Assembly (NCBI GenBank): GCA_003956705.1
Contig: QZCP01000291.1
Location: 1 to 64,000, forward strand
DNA from: Brevipalpus yothersi
Lineage: Eukaryota > Arthropoda > Arachnida > Trombidiformes > Tenuipalpidae
DNA length: 64,000 nt
Direction of reading: 5' to 3'
Shown: positions 11,991 to 26,599 of the stretch, piece by piece
How positions within the stretch are numbered: the first letter of the stretch is position 1
Layout of the letters: each line of letters starts with the position of its first letter
Translations under genes and position numbers: made by a program
Notes under the pieces: generated by a model
What the model saw: only the letters and a program-made list of their open reading frames with translations
Told to the model about the DNA's origin: nothing
Databases searched by the model: none

Positions 11991-12569
11991 GGCTTGATTT
12001 TTCCGAATAGTATCAACCAATATCACTCAATAGAAGTAGAAATGTTTTTGGATATTTTAATTTTAAATCACTTCAAACTGTATGTTCCTTTTGAGAGAAA
12101 ATAAAAACTTGTGTCTAGTATAGATCAATCCACTGGTTTTTCACATACACACACACATGAGCAGCAGCAACAGCCGCTCTTGTCCACCGAACTTTTCTCT
12201 CTCTCTCACTTCTAAACGAACGGAAAAACTGATCGGCAAACCAGTTTCTCTTTCTTTTTCTCTTTCTCTTTCGCTTAGCCCAAAGATTACCGAAATGATT
12301 TTCCTTCCACACTGAAATAATAATAATGTGTACACATATGAATATATTTATATAAACCACAGATTATTATTTTGCCACTAAGAGTAAGTCAAATAAGATT
12401 TGATACTAATTCCGACAGTCACGGAGAAGACCACAGAAATCACAATTTACTTGTAGTTTTTTTTTCGCAGCGAAAAATCTGACTAATCTGAATGCACACA
12501 GCACTAGGACCGAGAATGAAGTGAAAAATTTTTCAAACCGATCTGCTCACTTTCTCCCTCCCCCTTGCT

Positions 12570-12722
12570 GCTCTCTTTCTCTCCCTCCTCTTTCCTCTCT
12601 CTTTCTTCTCTCTCTTTCTTCTCTCTCTCTCTTTTCTCTCTCTCTCTTTTCTCTCTCTCTCTCTTTTCTCTCTCTCTTTTTTCTCTCTCTTTCTGTATTC
12701 TCTCTCTTTTTCTCTTTCCTTG
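12570..12722. repeat. imperfect pyrimidine minisatellite (TTTTCTCTCTCTC-type)
   Basis: Blocks of 9-14 nt (TTTTCTCTCTCTC) repeat in tandem with small length changes, forming about 150 bp that is almost purely C and T. Confidence 0.9.
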
Positions 12723-13471
12723 TCTTTGCAAATCTCTAACAAGCTTTCCATTTGAGAGAGGAAAAGGATCTCAATATTCACGTCATATCATCGATCACAT
12801 GGAAATCGATGAATTTCTCCCTTTCAGCTACCGTTTTGTGTGAGAGAGAGAGAAAATATTCACATTCTGATATCAATATGATCAAATTATCGCCTTTTTA
12901 AACAATAATTCATATTATATATGAGCGACACCTACAACATATCATGCAACACGATTGCCAGGGTCCACTTTACGAACCATGATTCAGTTTCGTGAAATTT
13001 ATCCCCAAAAAAATGAATGAGCTAATTCAGTTTGGGCCTCATGAAAGAGTGAAGCTTTTCGTGAAGCCTTTTGTTACGATGACTTGATGATTACAAAAGT
13101 TTTCGTTGATGTTGACGTTCGAGACGTCCAGCAGCGATACTTCGAGTGATGATGAGTGAAAGTGTGGTAACGAACGATACATATACACACACACACACAT
13201 ACATAATAATATTTCATAACGATAATAAATATTTCAGTATCGTTACGATGAAAGTTCATGTTCATTGCTCATCGGCTTTGAGAGCTTTAGATCAAGTGTA
13301 ATAGTAAATGGCAATCCAAGTAAGTGCATGATGTTGATGAATATCATGTCTTGTCATCGTTCTTTTTCACTTGACTTTTGTAGCATGAAATGTTGATGGT
13401 AGAGATGAAGAAGAGAAAAAGAGAGAGAGAGAGAGAGAGGAAACTTTTTGGCTAAGCAATTGATAGTGATG

Positions 13472-13542
<71 letters not shown>
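13472..13542. repeat. (GA)n microsatellite, about 70 bp
   Basis: A GA dinucleotide run with one AAAG interruption near 13,497. Confidence 0.96.
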
Positions 13543-13543
<1 letters not shown>

Positions 13544-16435
13544 CTGAGGGATAGTCCAGGAAGTGTTAAAACACAGGCCAAACTTAACCTTACCGCAGCA
13601 AAACCAGCCGATTCATTCATTATCAAGTGACCGTGTTCATCAATCTGTCCACTCCTTTCACTTGATGGAAACACTTACACACACACACACACACATTCTT
13701 CCGACCTCAAGAATGTGTATGTGTGCCTCATGTGTGTTTCCATAAACATTTGGCCAGTTCAAGTGTACTTTTGTGGCCAAAATTTTCCAAGAGTCCACCA
13801 TTAACAGTGGGCCAAACATTTGCCCATCTCTCTTTCTCTCTCCCTCATCGCTCACAAGTCAAAAATGATCTCATGCTCTCACTTTGGTTGATGAGAGAGG
13901 CTAATTTTTGATCTCATCAAATAAATATAATGGTGTGTGTGTGTATACACACATACATATCTGCAATCTTAAGGCCATCGTCGGACCAGATCGGGCGGGA
14001 GAGCAAATGATAATCAAAATCAAGAACTGTGTATGCAAACGATAATAATATTTTTTTTTCTCTCTCTCTCTCTCTCTTCCTTCCTTCCTTCCTTTCTCTT
14101 ATCTCCCTCATCATGCTCTCTCTCTTTCTCTCTCTCTCTCTTCCATCAAGTTTCAGAATGTTACAAGGAGATATGAGTCATACCAATCATGATGCCTTAA
14201 AACGCGTTTCCAAGTGAACGACTGGAGCAAGAATCGCATCACTTTCACAACTCACAAGTCTCGAGGCTCACAACCTGAACACACACACATACACATACAT
14301 TCAGCATCCTTTGCTTCTGTCCTGTAAACTGCCAAAATTAGCGAAACGCGTGGGCCTGCTTGCAGAAGTGCTGAGAGCTGCTCTTTTTACCAATTTACCA
14401 GAGTGACAAAATCCAGAGGAACCAGTGAAAACTCTGCAAAAAGGAAACACATTTCGTTCCATGAATGAAATACAGAGTGGAGACAAGCGTTTTTTTGTCT
14501 ACACACCTTCTTCAAGCGGGCCACAGGAGGAGGGAAATAAGGGGAGAAAGGGGAGGAAGGGGAGGAAGGGAAACCATTTGCTTCCAGTGTAGGTCCTCAC
14601 TTGGAGAGGGAATTTCTGTGGAAAAGCCTGTGGTGAGAGCTGAGGAGAGAGGAAAATGAATTGTGAATTGATAGATTCCAGTATTTGAGTATTTTCTCTC
14701 CACTTGCTTTACACCGATGCTCAGTTAGTGTGCCCATCCTGTTACGCCAGATTCCAGTAAACTCTTTTGGAGAGGAAAAACTTATCCAGATCACAATGTT
14801 TGAGAGAAAAAAATTCTTTCATAAATCATGAGATGCTTGTTTTGATGCTCTCTTTTAGCTTATCATCTCTCTCTCTCTCCGTTTTCATTATCTTCGCTCC
14901 TTGAACATCTACCTGGGACAAGGTGAAGGTTATCATGAGAAGTTTTTCCTTAGAGAGAGAGAAAAGCCGATGCATGTCAAACGAAGCATCCCAATTTCAT
15001 GGGAAAAGATTAGGGAAGACAGTGTCCGTCCGTGATCATCGGCTATAGCTATTGGTTCATGAATATATATGAATGGTTAGTGGAGTGAGAGGAAGAAGGC
15101 GAAGGAGGATGGAGAGAGAGAGAGAGCAAAAAAGTGTAGAAAAGTCAGGCCAAGAAGATAAAAATACGATGAACCCTCTCTCAAGATGATGAAAAAATTT
15201 TCATCATACTTCATCATCATGCGAATGTCGCCAGGTCAAGAAAAATACTTCTTCTTCCGCTCTCTCTCTCTCATCTCATCTTTAGTCAAATTTGCTTCGC
15301 TCTCAAATTGCACCATATTTAAATAATGGCAAATTTTTACTATTCATAATCATTGGCTCCACACTGACCATTGATCGGACTATGGTTGAAATGATTTGTG
15401 GTCAGAGCACGCTAAGGAAATAAAGAATGAATAACCATTGTCTTGGATCATCCGATTTTTTGTTCAATCCTTCATCATCCTCTTCTCATCCATTACTCAA
15501 TGTATCTCCATAAACATTCAACCCTCTCATTGATCTTGGTTGATCTTCCTCTCTCTCTCTCTTCCCTATTATGCTCATTTTTTTGCTCTTCATCTTCAGA
15601 ATTGTGTGGCCATCATCATCAATTGACATCATCCCGAAATTGTGATCCCAGAAGAAGAAGGAGAAGATGCTTCAATTTACTAACTGCTTTTTGTCATGAA
15701 ACATACTCATTGAAAAGAAGGAAAAAAATATACGAAAAAAGAAAATCCTTTGACTCAGATGCTGGTGAACTCATTGGTCCCATCAATTCTACCAAGAAAA
15801 ATTCATGGTGTGAATGAATGAAATAAGTGTGAACAACCTTACCGTCGAGATGGTCTGTGAGGCATTCTTCTTGGGAGAATCAGAAGAACAAATGAGCCAT
15901 GCTCTTTGGATGGATACAAGAAGGGCGAATGAACCATAAGAGAAAGAATATATATATATTGATTGACTAACATTCCTTCCATGTATTCTCATCACCTCAT
16001 AGCACATCATGTCAAGATTTTGTTGACAGAATGATATTGTCTGCCAAAAATTATCAGATAATTCTTACAATAAAATGGACTCGGTTTCCTGTGATTCTCA
16101 TGCTTGTACTTGATGAAATATTTGCTGATCAATTAGCAGAATTAATTAATTCCTCAAAGAGTCTCATGGCTAAACAGGTGACTTAATATGCAATCGAGAG
16201 AGAAAAAAATGAGCCAAAGTTTCAAGTTGAAATAATCTTTATCAACTCAAGCCGGATGTATATCGTATTCAGAAGTAGGAAATAAATTGATATTCATTTG
16301 CCCACCTTTTCATCCAAAATATGTCAAAATCAAGGCTATCTGGAATGGAAAATTAACTTTTTTTTGAGCTTCAATGTACACTATTCACATGTAATCAATT
16401 CATTTGATCATGATAATTGAATAAACATGAATGAT

Positions 16436-16441
16436 TTATTT
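16436..16441 (-). terminator. probable poly(A) signal of the DUF229 gene
   Basis: AATAAA on the minus strand, about 255 bp beyond the stop codon. Other AT-rich hexamers are nearby, so the exact site is uncertain. Confidence 0.4.
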
Positions 16442-16695
16442 TCTTAAATATAAAAAAAACGAAATGAATGTATCTGAAAAGTCCTTTCCATGAGCCCAAC
16501 TAAGTTTTTCAATATGTTTTTGTCATTTTTTCGGAGTAAAAATCGTTTCAATGTCATCATGACTGGGGAAGAAGTACAGTTAATCGTTCCATGAGAGATG
16601 TTCATAAGTTCATGATCACGAAGAAGCTTTTGGAATATATTTTTTCAAGCCAAAAACTTTTCCCTTTGAAACAGCATTCTCATCTAGAAAAGTTT

Positions 16696-18909
16696 TCAAT
16701 TGACCACATTCTTGGAATTATTCAATGAGGTTGGCATATTTGAAGTACTCAAAGTTGATTTTAGATTTCCACAAGATTTGAGTATTTTGGAATTCTTGAA
16801 CATTCTATCCTTGAGAACTGATAGACTATCAGCCAATTTCCATGTATAATAGCCATCTGTAGATGTAACTATACCATATATCTTAGCTTTATGGGGAATA
16901 GTTGAGAAGGTTACTTTTAATCGTGGATAATGGTTCAAAGTTGTGGCATTAAATGGAATGAGAGCCTGAAAATTTGAGAATGAAAACATTAGCTGAAAAA
17001 ATATCACCACAGAACACTATCATGTAACACAGAATATTTTCGAATGAAAATTTTACTCACAGCAACACTAATCAATTGACCAAAACTTATGCGTGAACAT
17101 GAGTGATGTATCAAAATTTTATTAATTTCTTCAACTATCATCTTAGCAATTGTGGTTCCTGTTCCCCATTCTTTTTGAATTCCAATAGTACCGTTACATG
17201 TACAATAATCAGCCGGTATATCAGCTGTCCAGCATGTTCGATCGGCAGGCACAATAGCTCGAAAAAGTGGTACTTCTCTATGATCAGTCCAATGAGGAAC
17301 ATACTCATAATTACCTGTGTGAATGAAATTAAAGTTCAAATGAAAGTATTCCCTTACACTATCAGATTAATGGTAGATGATGGAAGAATTATTAATTAGG
17401 TCATCAACAATTACCATGAACAACATCTAGAAGCATTTTGTGTACATCATACCATGATGTCAATCGATCGGTGTTATGTTGAAGCATTTTTTTCAAATGT
17501 GGATGTCGTTTTTGCAATTGTTCCGGTAATCGAATGGAAAAAAATGGCATTCTAGATTCTAGACGGCCACGAACAGTATACCAGTAATCACCATAATTAG
17601 AGCCATGATCACCAATCAGTAGAACAATACTGTCTTCGAATAGATGGAAATTGTTCTCAAAAAATGTCGCCACATGAGGATCAATTAACTTGAAATTATT
17701 AAAATCTTCATGAGTCACTTGACTGTAGAAAGAGTAATCAAGAAAATAATTGCCATTTGCTCTAGCTTTACGCATAAATTCTGCCGATTGATTGAGAAAT
17801 ATTTCAATTTTTGAGCCAACTTTATGAAGACAATATTCATTGAGATTATTGAATGAATCGTACATCGCTTGGGTTGACGAGAATCCTGGATAAATATGAA
17901 GCCAAAATGGTCTTGGATTAAAATCGGATTGTTTCTGTCGAAAACCAACACATGCATAATTGAACAATCCAATTATGGCCATATCCTCATGAAAAGCGGT
18001 AACATAGCCGTATCTCTGATATTCTTCCCATAAGTATGGCCAATTGTGGTCACTTAAGCCTAAACATTCAAGTGGACCGGATCCCGTTAGTAAGCCCAGT
18101 GAATTGGGAAATGAATTGCGTCCCACAACATTGTGACCTCGAAATCGAATGAAATTCTGCTTGTCCAACACTTTTCCCGTTTTTTTCATGAATCTTTCGA
18201 ATGATAATCGACTCAGTGATTCGATTACCAGTACAAGAACTGATGTACATGGTTCACCATTACCTTTACGACATTCTCGCTTTTCAAAATTAGGCACAAA
18301 AAGGTGGACATTACGATATATTGGCCTACGAGTTTTGGGCTCATAGCAAGTAACATTCATGGTATCTTCTTCATCTGTCAATTGAACACCAGAAATCGGT
18401 AGAACTTTCGGCTTTGTGGTCAATATGTTACGATCATTTTTGGGACTTTGGGTTACAATTGAGTATTTACACGGTATATGATCGTACACCGGCTTAACTA
18501 TTCCCGATACACTGTCCATCACAGTTAACGGTTTTTCTTTTCCACAATGCAAATTTTGTACATTCTTCTTATAACTTTTCAATATTTCACTGTCTTCGGG
18601 TAGAACATTTACTGGTTGTAAACACTGTTTGGGTAATGATAGTTGGGCTTGTATTTGTGATTCCATTGATACTTCTCGCTCCGAAGTCATGTGTGGTTGG
18701 GTTGAATTTTCGTTCGATAGTGGAGATGATCCAGATGAATGACGTAAATATCTATCATAAAATCTGGTACTTGTTCTCCACCGATTAAATGAATCCGAAT
18801 TAAGTAATGTCAATGCTACAAAAGTGGCACATATAATGAGAATACCAAGAGGACGAGTAATTGTTTTGAACAGAGAGAAAGTTCGAGCTGGTGAAACGAA
18901 GTAAGCCAT
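16696..18909 (-). CDS. DUF229-family type II membrane protein (alkaline-phosphatase-like fold)
   Basis: Three exons, 18909-17415, 17314-17061 and 16965-16696, encode 672 aa; the introns are 100 and 95 bp with GTAATT...CACAG and GTGAGT...TTCAG. Residues about 21-39 form one N-terminal hydrophobic helix (PLGILIICATFVALTLL), consistent with a signal anchor and a lumenal or extracellular body. The core (about 220-500) has DUF229 hallmarks: VLVIESLSRLSF (about 225-236), GRNSFPNSLGLLTG, YVTAFHEDM, FLDYSFYSQVTHED and the metal-site-like GDHGSNYGDY (about 433-442). The last two exons encode a Cys-containing C-terminal domain (CWTADIPADYCTC). DUF229 proteins are common in nematodes and arthropods; a phosphatase/sulfatase-like hydrolase role is inferred from fold relatives. 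The activity is not known. Confidence 0.92.
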
Positions 18910-21900
18910 AGTTTAGTGGACACACAGACTCTGTTGGAAGCTTAACTATGACAATTTTGATTACTACCAATTTTAATTAGAAACCAAGCGAATAAATCGA
19001 TTGAACAGCTTTAAGGTTATATTGAATCGTTCAATTTTCACTCCCCTTTCGACATGGTAACTTTATATCCATGTCTTGCTATTAAATCACTACTTTACGA
19101 TTTACATTGGATTTTTCTATTTCCATCATGCAGATATCCCAGTCAACAGAAATGTGATAAGAAAGCAGAGAGATTTCTCACGGAAACTTTCCAACATGTA
19201 TGAAATAGATTAGATAATTCAGAAAAGATGCAGATATTGACTGGGATAAAATTTTACATGACTTTCTTATTCCAAAGGATGCAGTTCGGGGGTTTCTGTG
19301 TTGGTGTATTTGACTATGTTTGACAATAATATCAATTGAATTGTGTATGTGTATCTTTTCCATCAAGTATTCCTCTATACAATCCTTTTCATGGATTTCA
19401 TGGAAACTGTGAACGATAGTCTATTGAAGTGAATAAATGAAACTATAAAATTCGAAAAGGGATGATATTACTATTATTTTTGTTCCATGATGGAGGGAAA
19501 AAACTTTTTACCGGAATTTTTTTCAATTCCATTTTGATCGCTTTTCGATTTCAACAGATCTCTCTTCGGTTACCATACATATATAAATCATTGATGATGA
19601 TTTTTGGGTGCAACAAAACAATTTTTCTAGTCTGATTGTGACCATTATATATGTGTATATATGTGTGGATGGAATAGAATGGAATGGATGTGGATTCCTA
19701 AAGTAAAGCTATTATAAGGCATTATTATTATTATTATTTTCATTCATCTTTTGGCACATTCCGTTTTTCGATGATGTTCAGCTTGAACACCTGAGGAGCG
19801 TGCCAATACATCATCGATCTATCCATTTTTGGTGTGTATATATGTGTGGGGATTGATTTGATTTCCTGCTGTGACCACGAAAAGTGAAATTGCCTTGTTA
19901 TTTAGCAAGCCTTATTTTGAATTGAATCATGTATGTGTGTAGATATTATTTTCTTCCGACGAAAGAAAAAAAAATGAGCAAAAAAAAGAACTTTTTCTTT
20001 CTTCAATACTGTTTCGTAACTTTGATTCGTTTGTGTATGATACTGGGTGCCACTTGTGACTGGCGTAATAATTAGACAGTCACTTTTATTCACCGGCCCA
20101 CCCTCATCGATACCCCACAACTGATCCATCTTATTCATCATACACACTCATACATTGACTGATGAAAACAATTGATCATTCATTTTATCAACTGACATTC
20201 CAATTTTTTCTTCTCTCTCTCATCTCTTGAATCATGCACACACACAGAGAAGAAGATCAGTGTCCCATAGGAGTATGTATATCGTTCTGAGAGAAATTAA
20301 TTGATTGTTTCATGCTATTATATACACTTTTGGTGAGGCAAAAGAGAGAGAGAGAGAGCGAATTTCTGAAAAGAATTTTGTATCATGAAAATGTTTTCCA
20401 ATAACCATCAGTATCAGATTATTTAACTGTATTGATGTGCTTGATTTGTGGAATTTTTGCGTGCTTCAACAGAGATAATAGATCTTCTTATCATGTGTTT
20501 CCGGTGTGTGAAAGTATTTCAAATATGAGAAAGGGTTCCATCCGGTTGCCAACCTCACTTTCAATATCCGATATCAGAGCTTGATATCATGAGGAAATAG
20601 AGAGAGGAAGAGAGAGAGAGAGAAAGTTTTTTGACTCCCTATCAATCTGTATGGGTGATTTGAAATTCGGAATTTCAAGCTTTCGACATTTTTCTCAATC
20701 TTCAATCTCTTAACCAGTCTCATCACGTTCACCAAGTGATCAGTGATCGAAGACATCAATTAGATCAAAGCAATTAGAGAGAAAGTTATCGGTGCATTGA
20801 TGCTACGATTCTTGTGATGTTGGAAATTTGAGTTTCAAGGCAAGAATACATAGTATCGACAAATTTTGTTCCAGAATTCATGAGAGGGTCAAATAGTTGT
20901 GCAGATTAGTGGACATACTTTGACTGACAATGATCACCGAGAGAAGTCTCAAAAATCTGGTTTGCTTACCAAAAGCTAATGCCAGTATGGCTCCAGATCA
21001 CCATTCCATATCTATGAGACTAGGATTAGGACCCAAAAATAGCCTTAGGCCAAAAATGCCGCTATTTTCACGGTCATTTCGATTCCAATGGCAAAAAGTA
21101 AAGATAATTGATCTTATCCAAAGTGACCGGCGGGAAGTAGTTGAGACTAGATGTGTGTATATGTATTTGATTTTTCTACCTCTCTTTACGACTCCAGTAA
21201 CAATTGACCGATGGTAAGATATCCCATAAGATTAGAGCCTCTCTCTCTCTCTTTCTCTTTTTTCTTTCTTCCTCTGTCCAAGGCTAACATTGACCCATCG
21301 GCTGAAGAGAGATGAGAATCAGGAGTTAAGATTGACATTTGTGAGCAGAGATGGCCTGAAGTTACCAGTTATTGTTGTTCGGCAAATTTGGATTCTCGAT
21401 TCTTCTTAACATACTCATCTTGTGTTTAAGGATGGAGAGAAATTCTTTCTTGCCCCCTCTTGACCAAAGAGAGAGAGAGAGAGAAAGAGTCTACTTGGGC
21501 CACATTTTTGGGCTATCTTGAGTACTCATCAGAGGAAGAAGAGAGATAGAGGAGAGAGAGAGGATAACCGAAGAATAGCCCACAAGTATAAGTGTACGAT
21601 GATCTATGACACTTCAAAGTGAGAGTATTCTCCTCCTTCTTCTTGGACCAGCATTTTCTTTTAACCACGATTTTTCGGGCATTTTTCTTGGCTGCATGCT
21701 TCTCTCTCTCTCTCTTTTCTAGCAAGATATCTCATCTTCTCTATGGGTAAACATGATTAACGATTTAACAAATTGACTTTCACATAAGTCTGACTTCAAT
21801 TATACGTCTAAATACACCCTGTTTACCATCCGTTTTTCTTTTTCTCTATTCACTGATTCTGTACGGATATGAGAAAGAAAGAGAGAGATCCGCTTTTGGG

Positions 21901-22640
21901 TTCGAGTTGAGCCCAAATTTTTCAATCAACATTCCGGGGCCAACATTCAATCACTTGTAACACCACATCAGCACGAGCCCAACACGAGTTCCCTTTCAAA
22001 CTGGTAGTTACTAACACAATCCAAGTGACCCATGACCAGAATGGTTAAAGATACTTTTTCCTGGAAAGAGAGAGGAACACCTATTCAAACAGAAATAAGA
22101 TTCAAATAGAACAGTTCACCGTTCTCAACGGAGTATCGAATAATGCTATCGATTACAAATCTATCTAATCTAATTCGGTCCGATTTACTTCATGATTTTT
22201 CTTGCGATTCTTTGAACTGGATAAGATAGAAACTATGCACCAGTGTACGCTAATATGAAATACACGAGACATCGTTATCATTCAGTCGATAATTGTGATG
22301 TAATTTATGGGCTCCAATGGGTTGGCTGGCAATACAGTTTGAATGGATCAAGTTAAGCTGAGAAACATGAACTATTTTTTTCTGTAATCATTTAGCATCA
22401 AACAAGTTTCATCTTATATCTCATGTCAGGAGATGGAAAGCTTTCAACATTCATGTACTCTTTGAGTAAGAGAAGAGAGAGAAAATATCACAGGAAATGA
22501 TAATCAGCCATTACATGGCCTTATTATCATTCCACAAGAAGCGGATGGAAATTATTCAAGATACAGAGAAAATCTTGAAATCATTATTATTATTATTTCA
22601 CGAAGAAGATAGCTAAGATGGGAAGAAAGAAAGAAAGAAA

Positions 22641-22699
<59 letters not shown>

Positions 22700-24660
22700 A
22701 AAAAGAGGAGCGGAAAAATCAAGGCCACAAAAATGATTCGAGCAATAAATTCTGATTCCACAGACATCAGAGGCCTTGCCGTTTAGACTGATGAATTGGT
22801 CTGTGAGAGAGAAGCAATCAACTGATGATGATTACAAGGGAACATCAGCCACTGACGAGCCACCTAATCCATTTCAACTTTTCTCTCCCTCTTTGCCATT
22901 GTAAAATGATCCCAAAATTGGTTCCTTCTGCTTTCCTTCTACTTTTAGCTCATGTTAACAAAGTCATAAAAATTTTTCCCGCCACTCACTGCACCAAGAC
23001 ATTTACTCAGCCGGATATACATACATACACACCGACTTTTCAAATCTATTCATGAATTTGACTCATGGCATGTCTTTCCATGGGTAAACACATGATATGG
23101 TCGGCCAATGGTACATCAATCAATGGTCTCAGCAAATTTGAACAATTTTGTGCCCCAATGAATAGTCGAGTCTTAATGTTGAAAAATGTTTTCAAGGCAC
23201 CAAAATTATATAGCACTTCTTGACAAGTTAACAAATATATCTCTCTCTTCTCAAATGCCCTCAAGCTGCCCAGCTGGGTCCATCTTTCACATTCTCTCTG
23301 GACCTACAAGTGATCCCCGAAAGCATGTCTCATGTCTTTATGGCGGCCATCAGTTGACCAGTTTTTGGAAGTGCTGAAAATGTCAATGTTTTTCAATGTG
23401 CTATCCAAACTGTCAGCTTGTGAATAGCACATGTCTGTAGTTCTTATTTTTGGGGAAATTTTTTTCGGTTTATTCACCAGAATCCATAATGTTTTGGGGT
23501 TCCTTTTCTTCCACTAGTACCACAGCGTAAATATAAAATTTGTCTGAATTTGACACGTGTCCAGTGGAGTGCCGGTCATTTTTTTCTCACATAAATGATT
23601 TTTCTCATTTTGTTCAAGAAGTAGGTGAAAAAATTCATCTTAGGAAATTAATAGAGCCATAAAATGATTGCGACACAATTTGACATCGATGAATATATTT
23701 GGTGAGGTTCTTGGACGAAAACATTATGAAATGTTAGACCAAACTCCAGTAAAGAATTAGTGATCAACTTTTGATTCAAACAGTTAAGTTTATTCATTTA
23801 ATGGCATCACTTGATTGCTAGATTGATGTCTCTGCTTCATCGATACCTCACAAGTGATCGATAATCAACTGGTTGTTCAATTGTCTCAGGCATAGATTTA
23901 TCTCTTGTAGGGTCGTACATGTCGGAAAAGTTATCTTAATGCTCCATTTTTCTGTTAATACTCAACTCATTTCTATTGAATGAAATCAAAATGAGCTCCA
24001 AAAATATCAGTAACTTAGGGCTTAGACTCACGGGAATCTTTTTTTCATCCGCCAATCTTTTATCGTTTGGATGATTTTTCTGGGGCTCCCTGAAGAATAG
24101 TGAGTCCTCATTTATTTTGATTTATTTTGTATCATGAGCTGACTTTGAAATATCTTAAGGCGTCTTACATCATTGGCCAGTAGATCAGCGATTTAAGATC
24201 ATCTTATTCACAAGTCAATCATGATTCCAATGAGTTCGCCGTTCAAACAATAAGCGTTGCTAGTGTGATTTGTTGGACTAGTATGCAATTGAGACTATGA
24301 TGGAAGAAATTTCTAATATGGCGTTCTAATGGATAAAATGCTTCGATAAAATATGCAAACTATGGTGCCAATTGATGGATTAAAGAATCATGAATGATGC
24401 TCCGAACAATAATCTGTGGGTTGCTGATATATCTCAGAGATATAAGTTCCGATTGCTGCATAACAAGCTGACGAATAAAAACATCAACAAAATAAATGCA
24501 ACGAAACGAAACTCTGTACAAAACTAGGCACTATTGATTGATTACTCGAACTTGAATCACCCTGGAGAGGGTCTAGTTTGTCGTTATGTGGTTAAGTATG
24601 AACAATCAATCGATTCTCAATCACAGTTCCATTGTGCTGATCCAGCAGCCTCATCATAGA
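18910..24660. other. intergenic interval, no supportable gene
   Basis: I found no exon with convincing protein composition on either strand. The interval is AT-rich with ATGTGTATATATG runs near 19,655 and 19,835, GA/CT patches and a (GA)n tract at 22,643-22,696. It separates the DUF229 gene (-) from the lipase array (+), and should contain the DUF229 promoter just right of 18,910. Confidence 0.6.
22643..22696. repeat. (GA)n microsatellite, about 54 bp, after (GAAA)n
   Basis: A pure GA run preceded by GAAAGAAAGAAA units. Confidence 0.96.
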
Positions 24661-24666
24661 TGAAGG

Positions 24667-24679
24667 TGATATATATACT
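24667..24679 (+). promoter_or_regulatory. TATA-like element of lipase copy 1
   Basis: GATATATATACTT lies 52-64 bp upstream of the ATG at 24,731, a suitable distance for a TATA box with a short 5' UTR. Confidence 0.5.
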
Positions 24680-24730
24680 TTGCAATCTTTCCTTCGATCT
24701 GTTTCATCTTCATTTGTCCATAGTTCCATC

Positions 24731-26569
24731 ATGATTCTAACAGCTTTTTTCCTATCAGTAACAATTTTCATAGGCAACTTAATAATTCCCAGCCATGGAG
24801 GAAATTTATTTGGAGATGTGAGGCTTTTGGATCAATTGCCTGCCTTCACGGACTGGCTTCTGAACCGACCTGGTTCCTCGAAGCGATGTTTCGAAAATTT
24901 GGGCTGCTTTTCGAGGCGAGATTTTCCTGATCCACTAGGTAATCCAATCATTTTCTTACCCAAAAGTCCAGAGGAAATGGATATCAAGTATCTGGTGTAT
25001 ACCAACCAGAATCGTCATGAGCCCAAAAATCTTCGCTACAATTTTACTGCTCAAGATTTATCGAATTCTGGTTTTGATTCCAACAAGAAGACAAAATTTA
25101 TCATCCATGGTTGGATGTCCAGTTTTGATGAGATGGACTGGATGGGTGATCTGAAAGATCTTATTCTTCGCCATGCATCTGATCAGTACAATGTTATCGG
25201 AGTTGATTGGTCAAAAGGATCGAAAACGATTAATTATTTCAAATCAGTTGCAAACGTTCGAGTTGTGGCAGCGGCCACAACTTTTTTCCTAAAAAGATTG
25301 GAAGAATATGCTCAGATAAAATTTCAAGATGTTCATCTGATTGGTCACAGTTTGGGAGGTCATATAGTTGGCTATGTTGGTAAAAATATAACCAATCCTC
25401 AAATTGGACGTATCACTGCTCTAGATCCAGCAGGTCCAAGTTTTTACAAAGGTGAGAAAATTCCATGCTATGCTTCGATCGAATTCAGATAGAATTCAAA
25501 ATTCCTCATAAAATTTTACTTGATTTCTTGAAATTCAATTTTTCGGATTTTATTCGGAATTATTTATTGGAATTCTTACAATTTTCCAGATGGTAACTCA
25601 AGATTATCATCAACCGATGCAAAGTATGTGGAAGCTGTCCACACAAATGGAGGTCGTTCAATTTTGACCGGATATGGAATAACAGATACACTAGGAGATA
25701 TTGATTATTACCCTAATGGAGGAAGAAGGCAACCAGAATGCAATCTATTGAAAGGTGCGTTTAATTGATATTTAATAGGAAAAAATGTCAAAAAACCTCA
25801 AGTTCAATCACTTAATCGAAAGCTTTCTTCTTTCCTAGCTCTTGACCGTTTGGTTACCAAACTGACCGGTGGAAAACGGAAACATCATTGTAATCATAAT
25901 TTTGCCAATCAACTGTTAATTCAAGATCCCAACATTTTGATCGATAATTGTCAATTCGTCGGGTATGAGTGTGAAAGTTGGGATAGTTTCCAGAAGGGAA
26001 TGTGCATAGACTGTGGAAAGTATGGTGATAAGTGTGCTGCCATATCAATTTGGGGTGAAGAAGATGATAAACTTAACGGTGCCTACTATCGTCAATCGGA
26101 TCAACAGGAAGGAAGAGGTGCCCAGCAGAATCGAAAATTTTTCTATAAAACTGAAGGTGAAAAAGATTATTGCTTGCATCATTATGGAATTATTGTCCAC
26201 ACATCAGACCAGTCAGGATCAGGGCGAGGAATGTTTAAATTGAGCTTAAATGGACGTCGTCGAGAGGAAAACAGTATCAAGTTGAGAAATAAGAGTGAAA
26301 AATTTGAGAATAGCAAAAGTTATCCATTTTTGCTGACCAGCAAGAGGACTTTTGGACAGATTCAGAATGCAACTCTGGAATGGTCAACCGGAATTATTGG
26401 CAAACTCAACCCATTTCATCATTTTATGAACTCAAAAATCTCTGTTGATAAGCTCGAAATTCGTTACATGAGCAACATTAGTCCGAAACGAAGGCAAATG
26501 GAATCAACATTACTGTGTGCTAACTCTCCGATGAACAGCAAGGGTCAATCGTTTATTCCTTGTCAATGA
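24731..26569 (+). CDS. secreted pancreatic-lipase-like enzyme, copy 1
   Basis: Exons 24731-25451, 25590-25754 and 25839-26569 encode 538 aa; both introns are phase 1 with standard sites. The ATG at 24,731 begins a signal peptide (MILTAFFLSVTIFIGNL). The alpha/beta-hydrolase core includes KFIIHGWMSSF (oxyanion loop), the nucleophile motif GHSLGGH (Ser207), LDPAGPSF (Asp232) and CNHNFA (His315), so the catalytic triad of the animal lipase family (pancreatic, hepatic and lipoprotein lipases) is intact. The second half (about 395-538) fits a PLAT/LH2-like domain, ending in a Cys pair (LLCA...FIPC). The substrate could be triglyceride, phospholipid or galactolipid; the sequence does not decide. 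It is the most divergent member of the tandem array. An AATAAA lies at 26,594. Confidence 0.92.
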
Positions 26570-26593
26570 TTGGTAATTATCAGAACATTTCCG

Positions 26594-26599
26594 AATAAA
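26594..26599 (+). terminator. poly(A) signal of lipase copy 1
   Basis: AATAAA 24 bp beyond the stop codon, implying a very short 3' UTR. A second AATAAA follows near 26,725. Confidence 0.55.

Larger units (their letters stand above)
12027..16695. other. intergenic interval rich in pyrimidine/purine repeats
   Basis: No exon is supportable here. The interval contains CT-rich imperfect repeats (12,570-12,722), (GA)n tracts (13,472-13,542), short (CA)n runs and scattered GA/CT patches. A probable poly(A) signal for the DUF229 gene lies at 16,436-16,441 (minus strand AATAAA). Confidence 0.65.
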